From NCBI GenBank assembly GCA_964463485.1, contig CAYXDO010000082.1:1-47244 (forward strand): a stretch of DNA of 47,244 nucleotides, in the 5' to 3' direction. The translations under genes were made by a program, and so were the position numbers. The DNA comes from CAYXDO01 sp964463485 (lineage in GTDB: Bacteria; Myxococcota; Kuafuiibacteriia; Kuafuiibacteriales; Kuafuiibacteriaceae). Position 1 is the stretch's first letter; every line of letters starts with the position of its first letter. The notes under the pieces were generated by a model that worked only from the letters and a program-made list of their open reading frames with translations, did no database searches and was not told the origin of the DNA. Shown piece after piece: positions 35,165-44,400 of this stretch.

Positions 35165-36643
35165 ATGGCGCCCCCTCCCCCGGCGGAGCTTGGCGAAGTG
35201 ATCGCCGGCTACAGGCTCGACTCCGTCTTGGGACATGGAGGCATGGCCTGGGTGTTTGCGGGCACGCACGTCGCGTTGGGTCGTCGCGCGGCGATCAAGG
35301 TGCTGGGCAGCCCGTACGCAGACGACGAGAGCCACGTCTCGCGATTTTTTTCCGAAGCCAAGGTCGTCAACGACATTCGGCACCCCAACATCGTCGACAT
35401 CATCGACTTCGCGGAGACCTCGAATCCGCGGCGTGTGGCCTACGTGATGGAGTTTTTGTCGGGGCCGGCGCTCTCGGACATTCCGCGGTTGTCGATGCGA
35501 CAGGCGATCAACATCTGCCTTCAGCTCTCGCATGCGCTTCAAGCCGTCCACGAGGTGCATGTCGTGCATCGCGACTTGAAGCCCGAGAACGTGATTCTCA
35601 TCGGGTCGCTCGAGACGGACCTGTCGATGACGCCGAGCGTGAAGCTCGTGGACTTCGGCATCGCGAAGATCGAGGACCCTTCGGCCAGTCACAAGACGGC
35701 GACGGGGCAGGTGCTGGGGACGCCTTCGTTCATGGCTCCTGAGCAGGTCGCGGGCGAGCCCGTTTCAGCAGCAACGGACGTGTACGCGCTGGGCGAGATT
35801 CTGTACGAGGTCGTATCTGGCAAGCGGCTCTTCGTGGGCACGACGCCCGCGGTCTTGAAGCAGAAGATCCTCGGCGAGCTTCCACTGCTCGAGCTCGAAG
35901 CGGACGTTCCTCGCAGAAGGGAGCTCGAGGGGCTGATCCTCGCGTGCCTCTCGTTCGATCCGCTGCGAAGGCCGTCGATGAAGGAGGTCTGGCAGACGCT
36001 CGTGGGCTTGCTCGAGACGCTGCCACCGCACGCGCGATCGAGCGTCCCGACGCCGCCGCGCGCGTCGTGGGCGCCGCCCGGACCCGCGGGACCAGGCGCT
36101 GGCGGGGAGCGAACGCTCGACTTCCCAGCGGAACCGATGCTCGGCGATCCGGCGAGCACGTCTTCGTTGTCGAAGGCGCTCGCCGACGACATCGTGATCT
36201 CTCGGCCGATGCCGAAGGGACTGAAGCTCGCGATCGCAGGCGGCGTCGCGCTCGTGTTGATCGGCGGGCTCGTGCTTTCGGCTTCGACGAAGTCCACGTC
36301 CCACGCGGAGACGTCACCCACGCTGGAGCCCGCCAGGCCCGCCAACGTCGCGATCGATGAAGCTCCGGATCCCGAGCCTGTCGACGCGAGAAAGCCCGAA
36401 GAACCTACGCCCGCAGCCGATCCAGAGCCCACGCCGACGCCGACGCCCGTGGCCTCCAAGCCGGCCCCTCAGAAAGTCAAAAAAGAGATCCGAACGAAGA
36501 AGAAGGCTGTCGAGCGCAAAAAGCCAAAGAAGAAACAAGACGCGATCGAGAAGAAGCTCGACGAGAGCATCGAGGCGCTAACGGATCCGCAATCGTTTTT
36601 GTATCGCCCGAAGAAGCGCGCTTCGAGATCACGCGGGCCCTGA
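35165..36643 (+). CDS. Membrane-anchored Ser/Thr protein kinase
   Basis: 492 residues from ATG 35165, with GGAGG 3 bases upstream. The kinase domain covers about 14-290: glycine loop LGHGGMAWVF, Lys45 in AAIKVLGSP, catalytic HRDLKPEN (Asp137), DFG at 163-165 and APE at 191-193. A Pro/Ser-rich juxtamembrane linker (290-350) is followed by one membrane span at 353-373. The outer part is low-complexity Pro/Thr then strongly Lys-rich (about 430-492). There is no PASTA or other ligand domain. This is the typical myxobacterial Hanks-type kinase layout, with a long disordered extracytoplasmic tail. Targets are unknown. The stop lies at the junction of a 29-base tandem duplication. Confidence 0.93.
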   Translation: MAPPPPAELGEVIAGYRLDSVLGHGGMAWVFAGTHVALGRRAAIKVLGSPYADDESHVSRFFSEAKVVNDIRHPNIVDIIDFAETSNPRRVAYVMEFLSGPALSDIPRLSMRQAINICLQLSHALQAVHEVHVVHRDLKPENVILIGSLETDLSMTPSVKLVDFGIAKIEDPSASHKTATGQVLGTPSFMAPEQVAGEPVSAATDVYALGEILYEVVSGKRLFVGTTPAVLKQKILGELPLLELEADVPRRRELEGLILACLSFDPLRRPSMKEVWQTLVGLLETLPPHARSSVPTPPRASWAPPGPAGPGAGGERTLDFPAEPMLGDPASTSSLSKALADDIVISRPMPKGLKLAIAGGVALVLIGGLVLSASTKSTSHAETSPTLEPARPANVAIDEAPDPEPVDARKPEEPTPAADPEPTPTPTPVASKPAPQKVKKEIRTKKKAVERKKPKKKQDAIEKKLDESIEALTDPQSFLYRPKKRASRSRGP

Positions 36644-36670
36644 AGCGCGCTTCGAGATCACGCGGGCCCT
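36613..36670. repeat. 29-base exact tandem duplication at the kinase stop
   Basis: Bases 36613-36641 and 36642-36670 are identical. The first copy holds the last codons of the kinase (Ala-Ser-Arg-Ser-Arg-Gly-Pro). The TGA stop at 36641-36643 spans the junction, so the second copy is 3' of the gene. The exact identity suggests a recent event. Confidence 0.9.
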
Positions 36671-36782
36671 GACACGCGGGCGCTGATCGGCGCTCGAACA
36701 CGTTCCACCTCTCGGGGCGACGGTCGGAGGGTGCACAACCAGGTTGCGCGATACGTCGACGATCATCGCTCGGCGCTGGGCA

Positions 36783-36879
36783 AACCACAGAGGATACAGA
36801 GCAGCAACGCAGAGAACACAGAAGATTTTGGAGAGAAGGCCTTCGTGCCCTCCGTGTTCCTTCTCTGCTCTCCGTGGTT
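36783..36879. repeat. Long imperfect inverted repeat, extragenic palindrome-like element
   Basis: AACCACAGAGGATACAGAGC at the left end has a reverse-complement partner at the right end (about 36840-36879, ending GCTCTCCGTGGTT). The arms are built of short CACAGAG-like units with the loop near GATTTTGGAG. I recognise this CCACAGAGG...CCGTGGTT style as a dispersed extragenic element seen in unrelated proteobacteria. It can form a long hairpin and may end transcription from both the kinase and the J-like gene. Confidence 0.75.
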
Positions 36880-36926
36880 CATGCGGAGGTTGAACTGAAT
36901 CGCCGAAGGGCGGAGAGGCTCTTCGG

Positions 36927-37691
36927 CTACTTCTTCAGCAGCTTGTTGAGAAAGCCACCGAGCCCGCCCGACTTCTTCTTCTGTTCGTCGCGCTGATTGA
37001 GGAGGCGTACGCGGCGAGCGGCCTCGATGTGCTTCGGATCGAGCCTCGCACAACGCTTGAAGTTCTTCATCGCCTCGCTGTTGTCTTCCTGAGCGATGTA
37101 CATCTCGCCGAGATAATAATAGGCCTCCGCGAGATTCTCGCGGATCTGAAGGGCTCGATTGATGGAGTCGAGGGCCGCGCGGAAATTGAGCTTCGGCTCC
37201 ATCTTGAAGAGCGCCCACCCTAGAGACATATGGTAGAGCGGCTCGTCCTTGTTGAGCTTGATGGCGTCCTCCAGTGACTTTCGAGCCTCGACGAACTGCT
37301 TCTTTCGGATCGCGGCGAGCGCCGAGTCATAGAGCTCTTCGGCCTGGAACACGGCAGTGACGTCGGTGACCATGCCTGCGTTCTTGCGCTTGATGAAGAC
37401 CATGTACTCAGAGCGCTTTTCGGGGGTGATGAGTGTCTCGTGGGCCGCGCTGATTTTCGAAAAAATATCGTCGAGCTTGTCCTTCTGGGGGCCGAGCGGG
37501 AGGCTTCCGTAGGCGTCGCGATGCCACTTTTTGGCGAGGGATCGGAAGGCCAGGGTGACCTGTTCCGGGGGCGTGTCGGGCTTCACTCCGAGAAGCTGGA
37601 AGTGGTCCAGCTTCGAAACGGAATCGAACATCTCGTCGATCTCCGCCTTGATACGCGCAACGTCCGGTGTGCTGCTCCCAGGAAGACTCAC
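36927..37691 (-). CDS. J-like domain and TPR protein
   Basis: 254 residues from GTG 37691; the open frame runs to a TTG at 37736 and no ribosome site decides. The first 80 residues contain a J-like domain: DHFQLLGVKPDTPPEQVTLA, then FRSLAKKWHRDAYG where DnaJ proteins have HPD. The loop here is HRD, so it should not stimulate a DnaK ATPase in the normal way. The rest is helical with three TPR-like pairs (KKQFVEARKSLEDAIKLNKD, LDSINRALQIRENLAEAYYY, NSEAMKNFKRCARLDPKHIE), then a Lys/Gly tail (GGLGGFLNKLLKK). It is divergent from the barrel gene at 37757. Probably a cytoplasmic co-factor or scaffold. Confidence 0.8.
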   Translation of the reverse strand: MSLPGSSTPDVARIKAEIDEMFDSVSKLDHFQLLGVKPDTPPEQVTLAFRSLAKKWHRDAYGSLPLGPQKDKLDDIFSKISAAHETLITPEKRSEYMVFIKRKNAGMVTDVTAVFQAEELYDSALAAIRKKQFVEARKSLEDAIKLNKDEPLYHMSLGWALFKMEPKLNFRAALDSINRALQIRENLAEAYYYLGEMYIAQEDNSEAMKNFKRCARLDPKHIEAARRVRLLNQRDEQKKKSGGLGGFLNKLLKK

Positions 37692-37756
37692 GAGTCGACG
37701 ACTATGAGCCGATCTGCCAACGGAAGTCACGACCAAGTCGACCCTGGGGGACGAGG

Positions 37757-40072
37757 ATGAAGGCCCTCGGGCAGGTCCCGACGGTGTTCAGGGCAGCGGT
37801 CGCTGGGCTTTGGGCTACGGCGTTCCCCGTTTCGGGTTGGAGCCAAGAGCTCTCCATGCGGCTCGATCAGCCGCTCGTGCTTCGGAGGATCGACGCGTTC
37901 GCCCCCACCGTATTGGGCCGGATCGCGCTGCTCGATCAGCTAGGCCCCAGCACGATCTCGCTGATCGACGAGAGCGGAGGTTTTGCGGAGAGCGATCGGG
38001 AGTGGATTTCCGTGTTGGGCGAGTCCGCGATGCGCACGCGGTGGACGATCGAAGGTCTGGATGTGTCGAGCCCCATGGAGCAAGGCGCGTCGCTCGTTAG
38101 ACTTCCGAGGATCCTGACTGGGACGATTTCGATCTTTGGGCCCGAGAGCGGCGGACCGTCGATCGACGAGCGCGCGACTCGTCCGGCGACCTTCGCTCGC
38201 GGCTACGCTCAGAAAGGATCTGTGCTGGGCATGGCGCCGTTCGCAAGGGACGTCTTGGCGACCTTCTCGGGCAAGCACGCGACCGAGCGAGGGATCCGAC
38301 CGTCGTCGGAGCGACGCTATCGAGATGCGTTTGCGCTGGAGCTCGCCCACGAGATCGACTTGGGGAGCTTGCCGAGCGCGGTGGGGATCGAGGTCAGGGG
38401 CGATCGACGCTTCTTCCCCGGCCTGGGCTCGGGTTCGTTCGAGGACCAAACTCTCGCCGTCGATGGTGCGCTCCTCTCCGAGACCGAGTCGGGCCGACTT
38501 CGTCTGGTTGGGAGCTTTCGAGATCGGGGCCACGTCTCCTCCGAGCTCGGGCGAGCCGCGCGTGAGAGTGCGACAATTCGGAGCTTGGCGGTCTTCAGTG
38601 GGCTGGTCCGCGATGAGTTGTCGGTTGGGCTCACACTCAGCCACGCTGCGGTGGCGCTTCGCGAGCCCGAGCTGGCTCGGTCCATCGAGGACCCTGATGG
38701 TCAGGGCCTGCGCCCGTCGGTGGTTCCCGGCGCGATCACGATGGCGGTGATCGAGACGCGAGTTGGAACTCGCGAAGGAGCATATGGCGAGCTGACGATT
38801 CACGGCCTCGGCAGGAGCTCCTCGACGAAGTCCTGGACCGAGTCACTCACGTCGCTTGGATCACTCTACGGGCGCAACGAGCTCGAGGTGGGCTCGACGT
38901 TCGTCTCGACGGGCTCCGCTCGGGCCGGAGTCAGGGCGTCGGTGGGCGGGGACGCGAGGTTAGACTTCGATGGGTATGTGCGAGCGAGCTATGCGCTCAA
39001 TGACTCTCTCACGAACACTCTGTTCTTCCCCGACGTGGGGCTCGGCTTTCGCGGACGCGCTCGACTCTTCGGTGTGGAGGGCTATGTGCTCGGACGTCGG
39101 GATCCGATCGCTCCGTCCGACGCCTTGGCCCAGGCGCTCGACCCGAGCGGCTTGGCGCTCACCGAGCTCGTCGACACGCTCGGTCCAACGCGACGAGAGG
39201 GAGGTCGATTCACGGTGATCGATCCGGCGATCCGTTCACCGGTGAGTTGGATCGGATCCGTAGGCCTGATCGCGGGCGTCACGAAGTCGTTGGACCTCGA
39301 GCTATCAGGCTCGATTCGGCACTTGGAGGCGCTTCCGGAGCTCGTGCTGGATGGCCCTCCGGGCGCGTTCGGAGACACGATCGACGGCGTGTTCTTCTTT
39401 CGACCGGACAACGAGACGCGCTGGTTGCTCCGCTCGTCGAAGCGAGGCGCGACCTACCTCGGTGGCCATTTCCAGGCGCGCACCCGCGACCTCGGCAACC
39501 TCGTGTTTGCGCTGAGCTTCTCCGCCTTCACGTCGGTCGGCTACCCGCCGCTCGGCAACGGGCCCGACGCCAACGACGTGTTCGCGCCGCTGCCGCGCGA
39601 CCCCAACGCGGATCTCTTCGGACTGGCGAGTCTCGACGCGGATCGCGCCTTCATCACGAAATTGTGGGTTGCTGGGCGACTCTTCGGCGAAGGTCCGATC
39701 GAGACGGGCCAAGGCCTCTTCCTCTCGCTGTCGCTCTCCCATCGCGACGGCCAGCCCTTCGCGTTCCTCGATCGCCATGAGTACGAGGGTCGAGTCGCCT
39801 TCACCCTCGGCTCTCACCGAGGCTCGCCGCTCTCGTACGACCGCCCGCTGCTCGGCCCGCGCGAGGACTTCCAACTCATGGCGGACATCGGAATGAGTTA
39901 TGGGTTCGAGGCTGCCTCCGTCCCGCTGCTCGTCTCCCTCGTCGTCTCGAACGCCTTCGATTTAGGGTCCGAGGCGGCCGAGGGTCAGGATCCCGATCGC
40001 AGGAGGGAGCGCGCCGCGCTCGAGCTCGGCGTGCCGCGCGCGCTGACTTTGTCCCTTTCGCTTCGAAAGTGA
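37757..40072 (+). CDS. TonB-dependent-receptor-like outer membrane protein
   Basis: 771 residues from ATG 37757, with GGGGACGAGG upstream. The frame is open from 37667 but the earlier start lacks a signal. The signal peptide is MKALGQVPTVFRAAVAGLWA and beyond (about 1-27). Residues about 30-130 could be a plug (RRIDAFAPT; MRTRWTIEGLDVSSPMEQG; LPRILTGTISIFG). The remainder is a beta barrel of alternating strands and Gly-rich turns, ending in the strand ALTLSLSLRK. A clear TonB box (ETVIV-like) is not seen and the barrel ends in Lys rather than Phe. It might instead be another large barrel family. Substrate unknown. Confidence 0.6.
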   Translation: MKALGQVPTVFRAAVAGLWATAFPVSGWSQELSMRLDQPLVLRRIDAFAPTVLGRIALLDQLGPSTISLIDESGGFAESDREWISVLGESAMRTRWTIEGLDVSSPMEQGASLVRLPRILTGTISIFGPESGGPSIDERATRPATFARGYAQKGSVLGMAPFARDVLATFSGKHATERGIRPSSERRYRDAFALELAHEIDLGSLPSAVGIEVRGDRRFFPGLGSGSFEDQTLAVDGALLSETESGRLRLVGSFRDRGHVSSELGRAARESATIRSLAVFSGLVRDELSVGLTLSHAAVALREPELARSIEDPDGQGLRPSVVPGAITMAVIETRVGTREGAYGELTIHGLGRSSSTKSWTESLTSLGSLYGRNELEVGSTFVSTGSARAGVRASVGGDARLDFDGYVRASYALNDSLTNTLFFPDVGLGFRGRARLFGVEGYVLGRRDPIAPSDALAQALDPSGLALTELVDTLGPTRREGGRFTVIDPAIRSPVSWIGSVGLIAGVTKSLDLELSGSIRHLEALPELVLDGPPGAFGDTIDGVFFFRPDNETRWLLRSSKRGATYLGGHFQARTRDLGNLVFALSFSAFTSVGYPPLGNGPDANDVFAPLPRDPNADLFGLASLDADRAFITKLWVAGRLFGEGPIETGQGLFLSLSLSHRDGQPFAFLDRHEYEGRVAFTLGSHRGSPLSYDRPLLGPREDFQLMADIGMSYGFEAASVPLLVSLVVSNAFDLGSEAAEGQDPDRRRERAALELGVPRALTLSLSLRK

Positions 40073-40141
40073 GGTCTCCGCCTCTCGAGCGTGCGAGCGA
40101 GGCAGTTGACCTTCGAAGGCTTTCGACGGCGCGATGCACCC

Positions 40142-40810
40142 ATGCCCACCACGCGAATTCTCCTCATTCGTCACGGCGCGACGAACCTCAGCGCAGAGGA
40201 TCGCTTTGCTGGCTCGACTGACGTGGACCTGTCCGAAACCGGACGTGCGCAGGCGCTCGCCTTGGGGTCACGCCTCGCCGGTCACAAGTTGAGCGCGATC
40301 TATGCCAGCCCGCTGCGGCGAACAGTCGACACGGCTCGCCTGATCGCAGTGCCTCACGCGCTGCCGGTAGGCGTGCGTGACGGCCTGCGGGAGATCTCAC
40401 ACGGGAGATGGGAGCAACTCACCCGTCGGGATGTCGAGACTCGATTTCCGGAGGAATATGCGGCCTGGGAAGAAGACCCATTCACCTTCGCGCCGGTGGG
40501 CGGCGAGAGCGGCGCGGAGGTGATGGCTCGGGCGCTTCCTGTAGTTCGCCAGATCGTGCTCGACCACGCGGGAAGCACCGTCGCGGTCATTTCTCACAAA
40601 GCGACCATTCGGCTGATCTTGTGCGGGCTGCTCGGCATCGACGCGCGAGGGTATCGGGACCGATTGGAGCAGTCACCGACCTGCTTGAACGTCCTCGACT
40701 TCAAGGACCCAGTGCGAGCGCGGTTGCAACTCTACAACGACACTTCTCACTACGAGGGTGTGCCGCGCAGCCCCGGCGCTGGTCTGTCGAAATGGTGGGA
40801 CCCTCGCTGA
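40142..40810 (+). CDS. Histidine phosphatase (phosphoglycerate-mutase-like)
   Basis: 222 residues from ATG 40142; the frame is open upstream to 40091 but family members start at LLIRHGATN. The catalytic motif is RHGAT with the phosphohistidine residue, followed by the DLSETGRAQA helix, the SPLRRTVDTA arginine block, an EISHGRWEQL segment and the second conserved His in VAVISHKATIRLIL. It is a single-domain cytoplasmic enzyme of the branch that includes CobC/alpha-ribazole phosphatase and GpmB. I cannot name the substrate. The PAP2 frame starts 19 bases inside its 3' end. Confidence 0.9.
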   Translation: MPTTRILLIRHGATNLSAEDRFAGSTDVDLSETGRAQALALGSRLAGHKLSAIYASPLRRTVDTARLIAVPHALPVGVRDGLREISHGRWEQLTRRDVETRFPEEYAAWEEDPFTFAPVGGESGAEVMARALPVVRQIVLDHAGSTVAVISHKATIRLILCGLLGIDARGYRDRLEQSPTCLNVLDFKDPVRARLQLYNDTSHYEGVPRSPGAGLSKWWDPR

Positions 40811-41282
40811 GTGCACCCGAGCTCGGCCGGTTGCAGGGAATCATGACGTCGCCGCCCGATCGCGAAGACGCGTGGGTCAATCACGCGACTTCACCGCACT
40901 CCCGAGCCACTCCGTTTTTACCGGGTGAGGACTCCATTCCGCTCGTGACCTGGGCCTATCCTTTTTACGGCGGCTACTACTTCGCCCTCGCCCTGCCGAT
41001 CTTCCTGGCCCGCAGTCCTCGCGATCTGTTTCGCATTCAGCTCGCCGTCGTCATCGCGGCCAGCCTCGCTTTCGCGATCTACCTGGCTTATCCCATGAGT
41101 TATCCTCGACCGATTATCTCCGGAAACTCACCGTTCGACGCGCTCTTGCGAGCCGAGTACTCGGTCGACGAACCCGGCTGTACTTTCCCCAGCCTCCACG
41201 TGACCTTTCCTCGGATCTTCGTGCTTACTTTGCGGGGTCACTCCGCGCGAGCGAACCAACTGCTGGCGGGACTGGCAGTTGG
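40792..41282 (+). pseudogene. PAP2-type phosphatase truncated by a repeat array
   Basis: From ATG 40792 the frame encodes a PAP2-like membrane protein. A first span (WAYPFYGGYYFALALPIFL), a second (LAVVIAASLAFAIYLAYP), the RP-containing motif PMSYPRPII and the second motif FPSLHVTF are visible. The third motif (an SR...H...D-type segment) and the last spans are missing. At 41283 the frame runs straight into the AATTCAAGCCGTGCC repeat array and continues as meaningless PKFKPC-style residues to a stop at 41502. A complete enzyme cannot be made, so this is the remnant of a lipid phosphatase or related transferase. The gene begins inside the histidine phosphatase end. Confidence 0.75.
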
Positions 41283-41400
41283 AATTCAAGCCGTGCCCCC
41301 TGTGACCGATTTTCGGTGGACCGAGCCCAAATTCAAGCCGTGCCCCCCTGTGACCGAGCCCAAATTCAAGCCGTGCCGGGCCGCCCAAATTCAAGCACTG
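41283..41400. repeat. Repeat array A (4 copies of AATTCAAGCCGTGCC-type unit)
   Basis: AATTCAAG starts at 41283, 41330, 41363 and 41388; the first three continue as CCGTGCC and the last diverges to CACTG. The unit spacing is 47, 33 and 25 bases, the longer ones because CTGTGACCGATTTTCGGTGG or part of it is inserted. It abuts the truncated PAP2 frame on one side and lies 35 bases before the stop codon of the 1234-residue gene on the other. Confidence 0.9.
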
Positions 41401-41434
41401 ATCGACGAACTGAGCTCGCCCGTCGTCGGGGCGG

Positions 41435-44400
41435 TCAGCGGACGGTCACTCTGGGGCCCTGCACGGGCATGCCGTCGAAGCTCAGGGCGAGCGTCGAGGT
41501 GAGGCCCCGGGCCTCGAGGTCGATGAGCGTGAAGCGGAGATGGGTTGCGGCGGCAGCGACGGGCGGAGGCGGAGGCTCTCCCGGCTCGTCTCCACACGTA
41601 CACGTTGCCAGCGTAGCGACCGCCAACGTCGCCACGCCAGCGACGACGAACCCGCGTCGCCGTCCCAAGAGGGCGGCCCCAAGCAGCAACAACACTCCGC
41701 CGAGAAGCCCTGCTGCCGATGCGTGGTCCGACGCTTCGAAATCCGCCACCAACAGGAGCGCGAGCACCTCTCCCTGCGCGACAGTCACCGGCGGATCGAG
41801 TCTCATCGAAAACGTCGAGTCCCCCAAGGGCGTCGAGGTCGCGAGAACTGAGTCTCGCTCGCCGACCCGGCCGTCCTCGTCCGCGTCGCGATGGATCGCT
41901 AGACTGCCGATCGAGGCATTGGAATCGCCGCTCAGACGGACCACGGCTGCGCTGAGTTGGATGGCCTCCCGCGTGCCCGACCAGATGCCGTACTCAGCCA
42001 CGGGAACGTCGGACTCCCCAGGGCCCGCAGGGGCCGGCGAGAATGGCAGCGGGCCTGCGGACGGGCGGAAAGGCGCAAACCCCACCTCCGCATCGATCGA
42101 GGCCTGGTTGTTCGACGCGATGGGATCGAGTGAGGTGCTCGAGACTTCGGCCGACATCGACACCTTGCCGCGCTTCGCAGCCTCCACGGCGAGCTCGTAA
42201 ACTCGCTCGGCCTGGTTTGGGAGCTCCTCGATCGTGCAGCTCAACCCGCCTTGGGTCATCGTGCAGTTCTCCGGAGGGTCACCACTGAGCTTGCCACCAC
42301 CTTCGAGCCGGACTTCGACCGTAATTCCGCGAGCGACCTCCGGACCATTGTTCTTCACCACGATCGTGAAGATCATGGCGCCGCCCACCCATCCGGGATC
42401 AGGATGCTCGCTCAGGTCCAATCGGAGATCGGCGCCCGATGGGTTGTACACGGGGCGAGTCGCGTGCAGCAGCGCAGGGCGCCGGAGCCAAGGTTGCTCC
42501 GGGACGGTGCCTGCCACGGAGCCGCCGTACAGCACGTGAATGATGCCGGCGTCGTCGAGCGCCGCGTCGCTCGACCCCTGCCGATCGGTCAGCTCCAGCG
42601 GGATCTTCGAAAACACCCAGCCCCCATGTGGCCCGCGCTCCGCTGTCGAGACTTGTCCAGGAATCGCGTCGTGCGGCAACCAGACCACCGAAATCCGTCG
42701 GTCCGCGGACCGCGCGATCGAGATCGAGTCCGCCGTGCCGCTGGCTCCCAAGGCCTTTAGGACTCGCTCCCGCCGCCAGCGGCCGCCGTCGAGCTTCTGC
42801 GCGTAGATCAGGTCGGTATCCTGATCGGCATCCACGGCCGTATACGCGAGGTGAGCTGTTCCCGCTTCGTCGACGAGCAAATCACACTCAGAGACGCGCA
42901 CACCCTCGTCGACTGGCTCTGCAACCCAACCTGCTCCACGTCGCTCGGCGAACATGAATGCGCGCCGGTCGAAATCGCCGTAAGCCACGACGGGTCGGCC
43001 CCGCTGGGACGCGACGCACGCGGTGTCGTCCGCGTCTTCGACCGTCGAAAGGTCCTCGATCGACCAGGTGCCTCCCGTGATTCGACGACCGACTCTCAGC
43101 CGGGACCAGTCGGTTTGGAGAAACACGAGATACATGGTCCCAACCCGGTCCGCGAACATATCCAACATCTGAGGGTGCCAATGACTTCGCCGTGTGGCCT
43201 CGAGCGTTTCGAAGCCCCAGCCCAAGGCGCGCTTGTCGGCGGCCTGCACCTCCTCCTTCAGGTCGTCGAAGTATGCGATCGACGGCCGCCCGTCACCGTC
43301 GGTCGCAATCGCGACGTCGACGTCGATGCCGAGCCGGTCTGGAACGTCCGCCGCTCTCGCGATCTCCTCACTCTCCCAGATCCGGGGGGCCGGACTTCGA
43401 GAGTAGCGGACGTAGCTCTCGTCGGAGTCGCTCCCGAGGTGAGCCACGTGCAGCGTCCCGCGGTGGTCGATCGATATTCGTGGCTTGTCTCCGAGGGTGG
43501 ATCGCTCGGGGCCAAGGTCCGCGACCTCCTGCGCCCAAAGGCACGCATTGTCGCCGTCCCCAGCACACGGATCGCAGGCGTCCCCCGCACCATCACCATC
43601 CTCGTCAACCTGATCCGGATCCTTCACCTCCACGCAGCGGTCCGTCCAATCCGGAATCCCGTCGCCATCGAAGTCCCGAACGAGCGCACTTCCGTGCATG
43701 CTCAGCCGGACTGGGTCGTGGTCCCGATCGAAAGAGGGAATGACGAGCTGCGCCGAGTGGTCGCCAGCCTCATTCGGCACGTAGGAGACGCGGATCTCGC
43801 ACTCGTCCACGTAGTATTCGTCCCTCAGCTTCTCGTAGTCCTGGTCCCAAATCACCGCGAGCGTGCAATCCTCGTAGTCGAGGTTGAACTGCCCGCTGTC
43901 CTCGCCCTCGATCGCCACGTCCAGGACTTGGAGTGGCACCCAGCCATCGTTGTGAACGGTGACTCTCTGCGCATCGGAGATCTCACCCACGGGAGTGGCA
44001 GGGAACGCCTCGAAGGCACCGTCCACACGGATCGATCCCCAGGTTTCTCGGACCGGCATCGTCCACCCTTCGAGCCGGGCGTCGGACGTGACCCAAGGCA
44101 CCGTCGTGCTGTAGAAATCATACGTGTGGTGGGTTATGAAGCCGATTCGAAGCTCCCCTGGGGCGACCGGGTTGGGTGTGGAGCTGAAGAAGACCGTGCT
44201 CGGGCAGTTGCCGGGCAAACAGGGTACGAGGCCGACGATCGAAGCGTGCTCAGGAAGGTAGTCCGTAAGGTCGATCGACCCATCCAGGGGGATGAAGCTG
44301 GTCAGCTCGAGGAGGTCTGGCATCCGCCAGCCAGAGAGCCCGCAGAGGCTCATTCCCGCGGCTTCGGCCGCAGCTTCGTCGAAGGGCACGGCTGGAGTCA

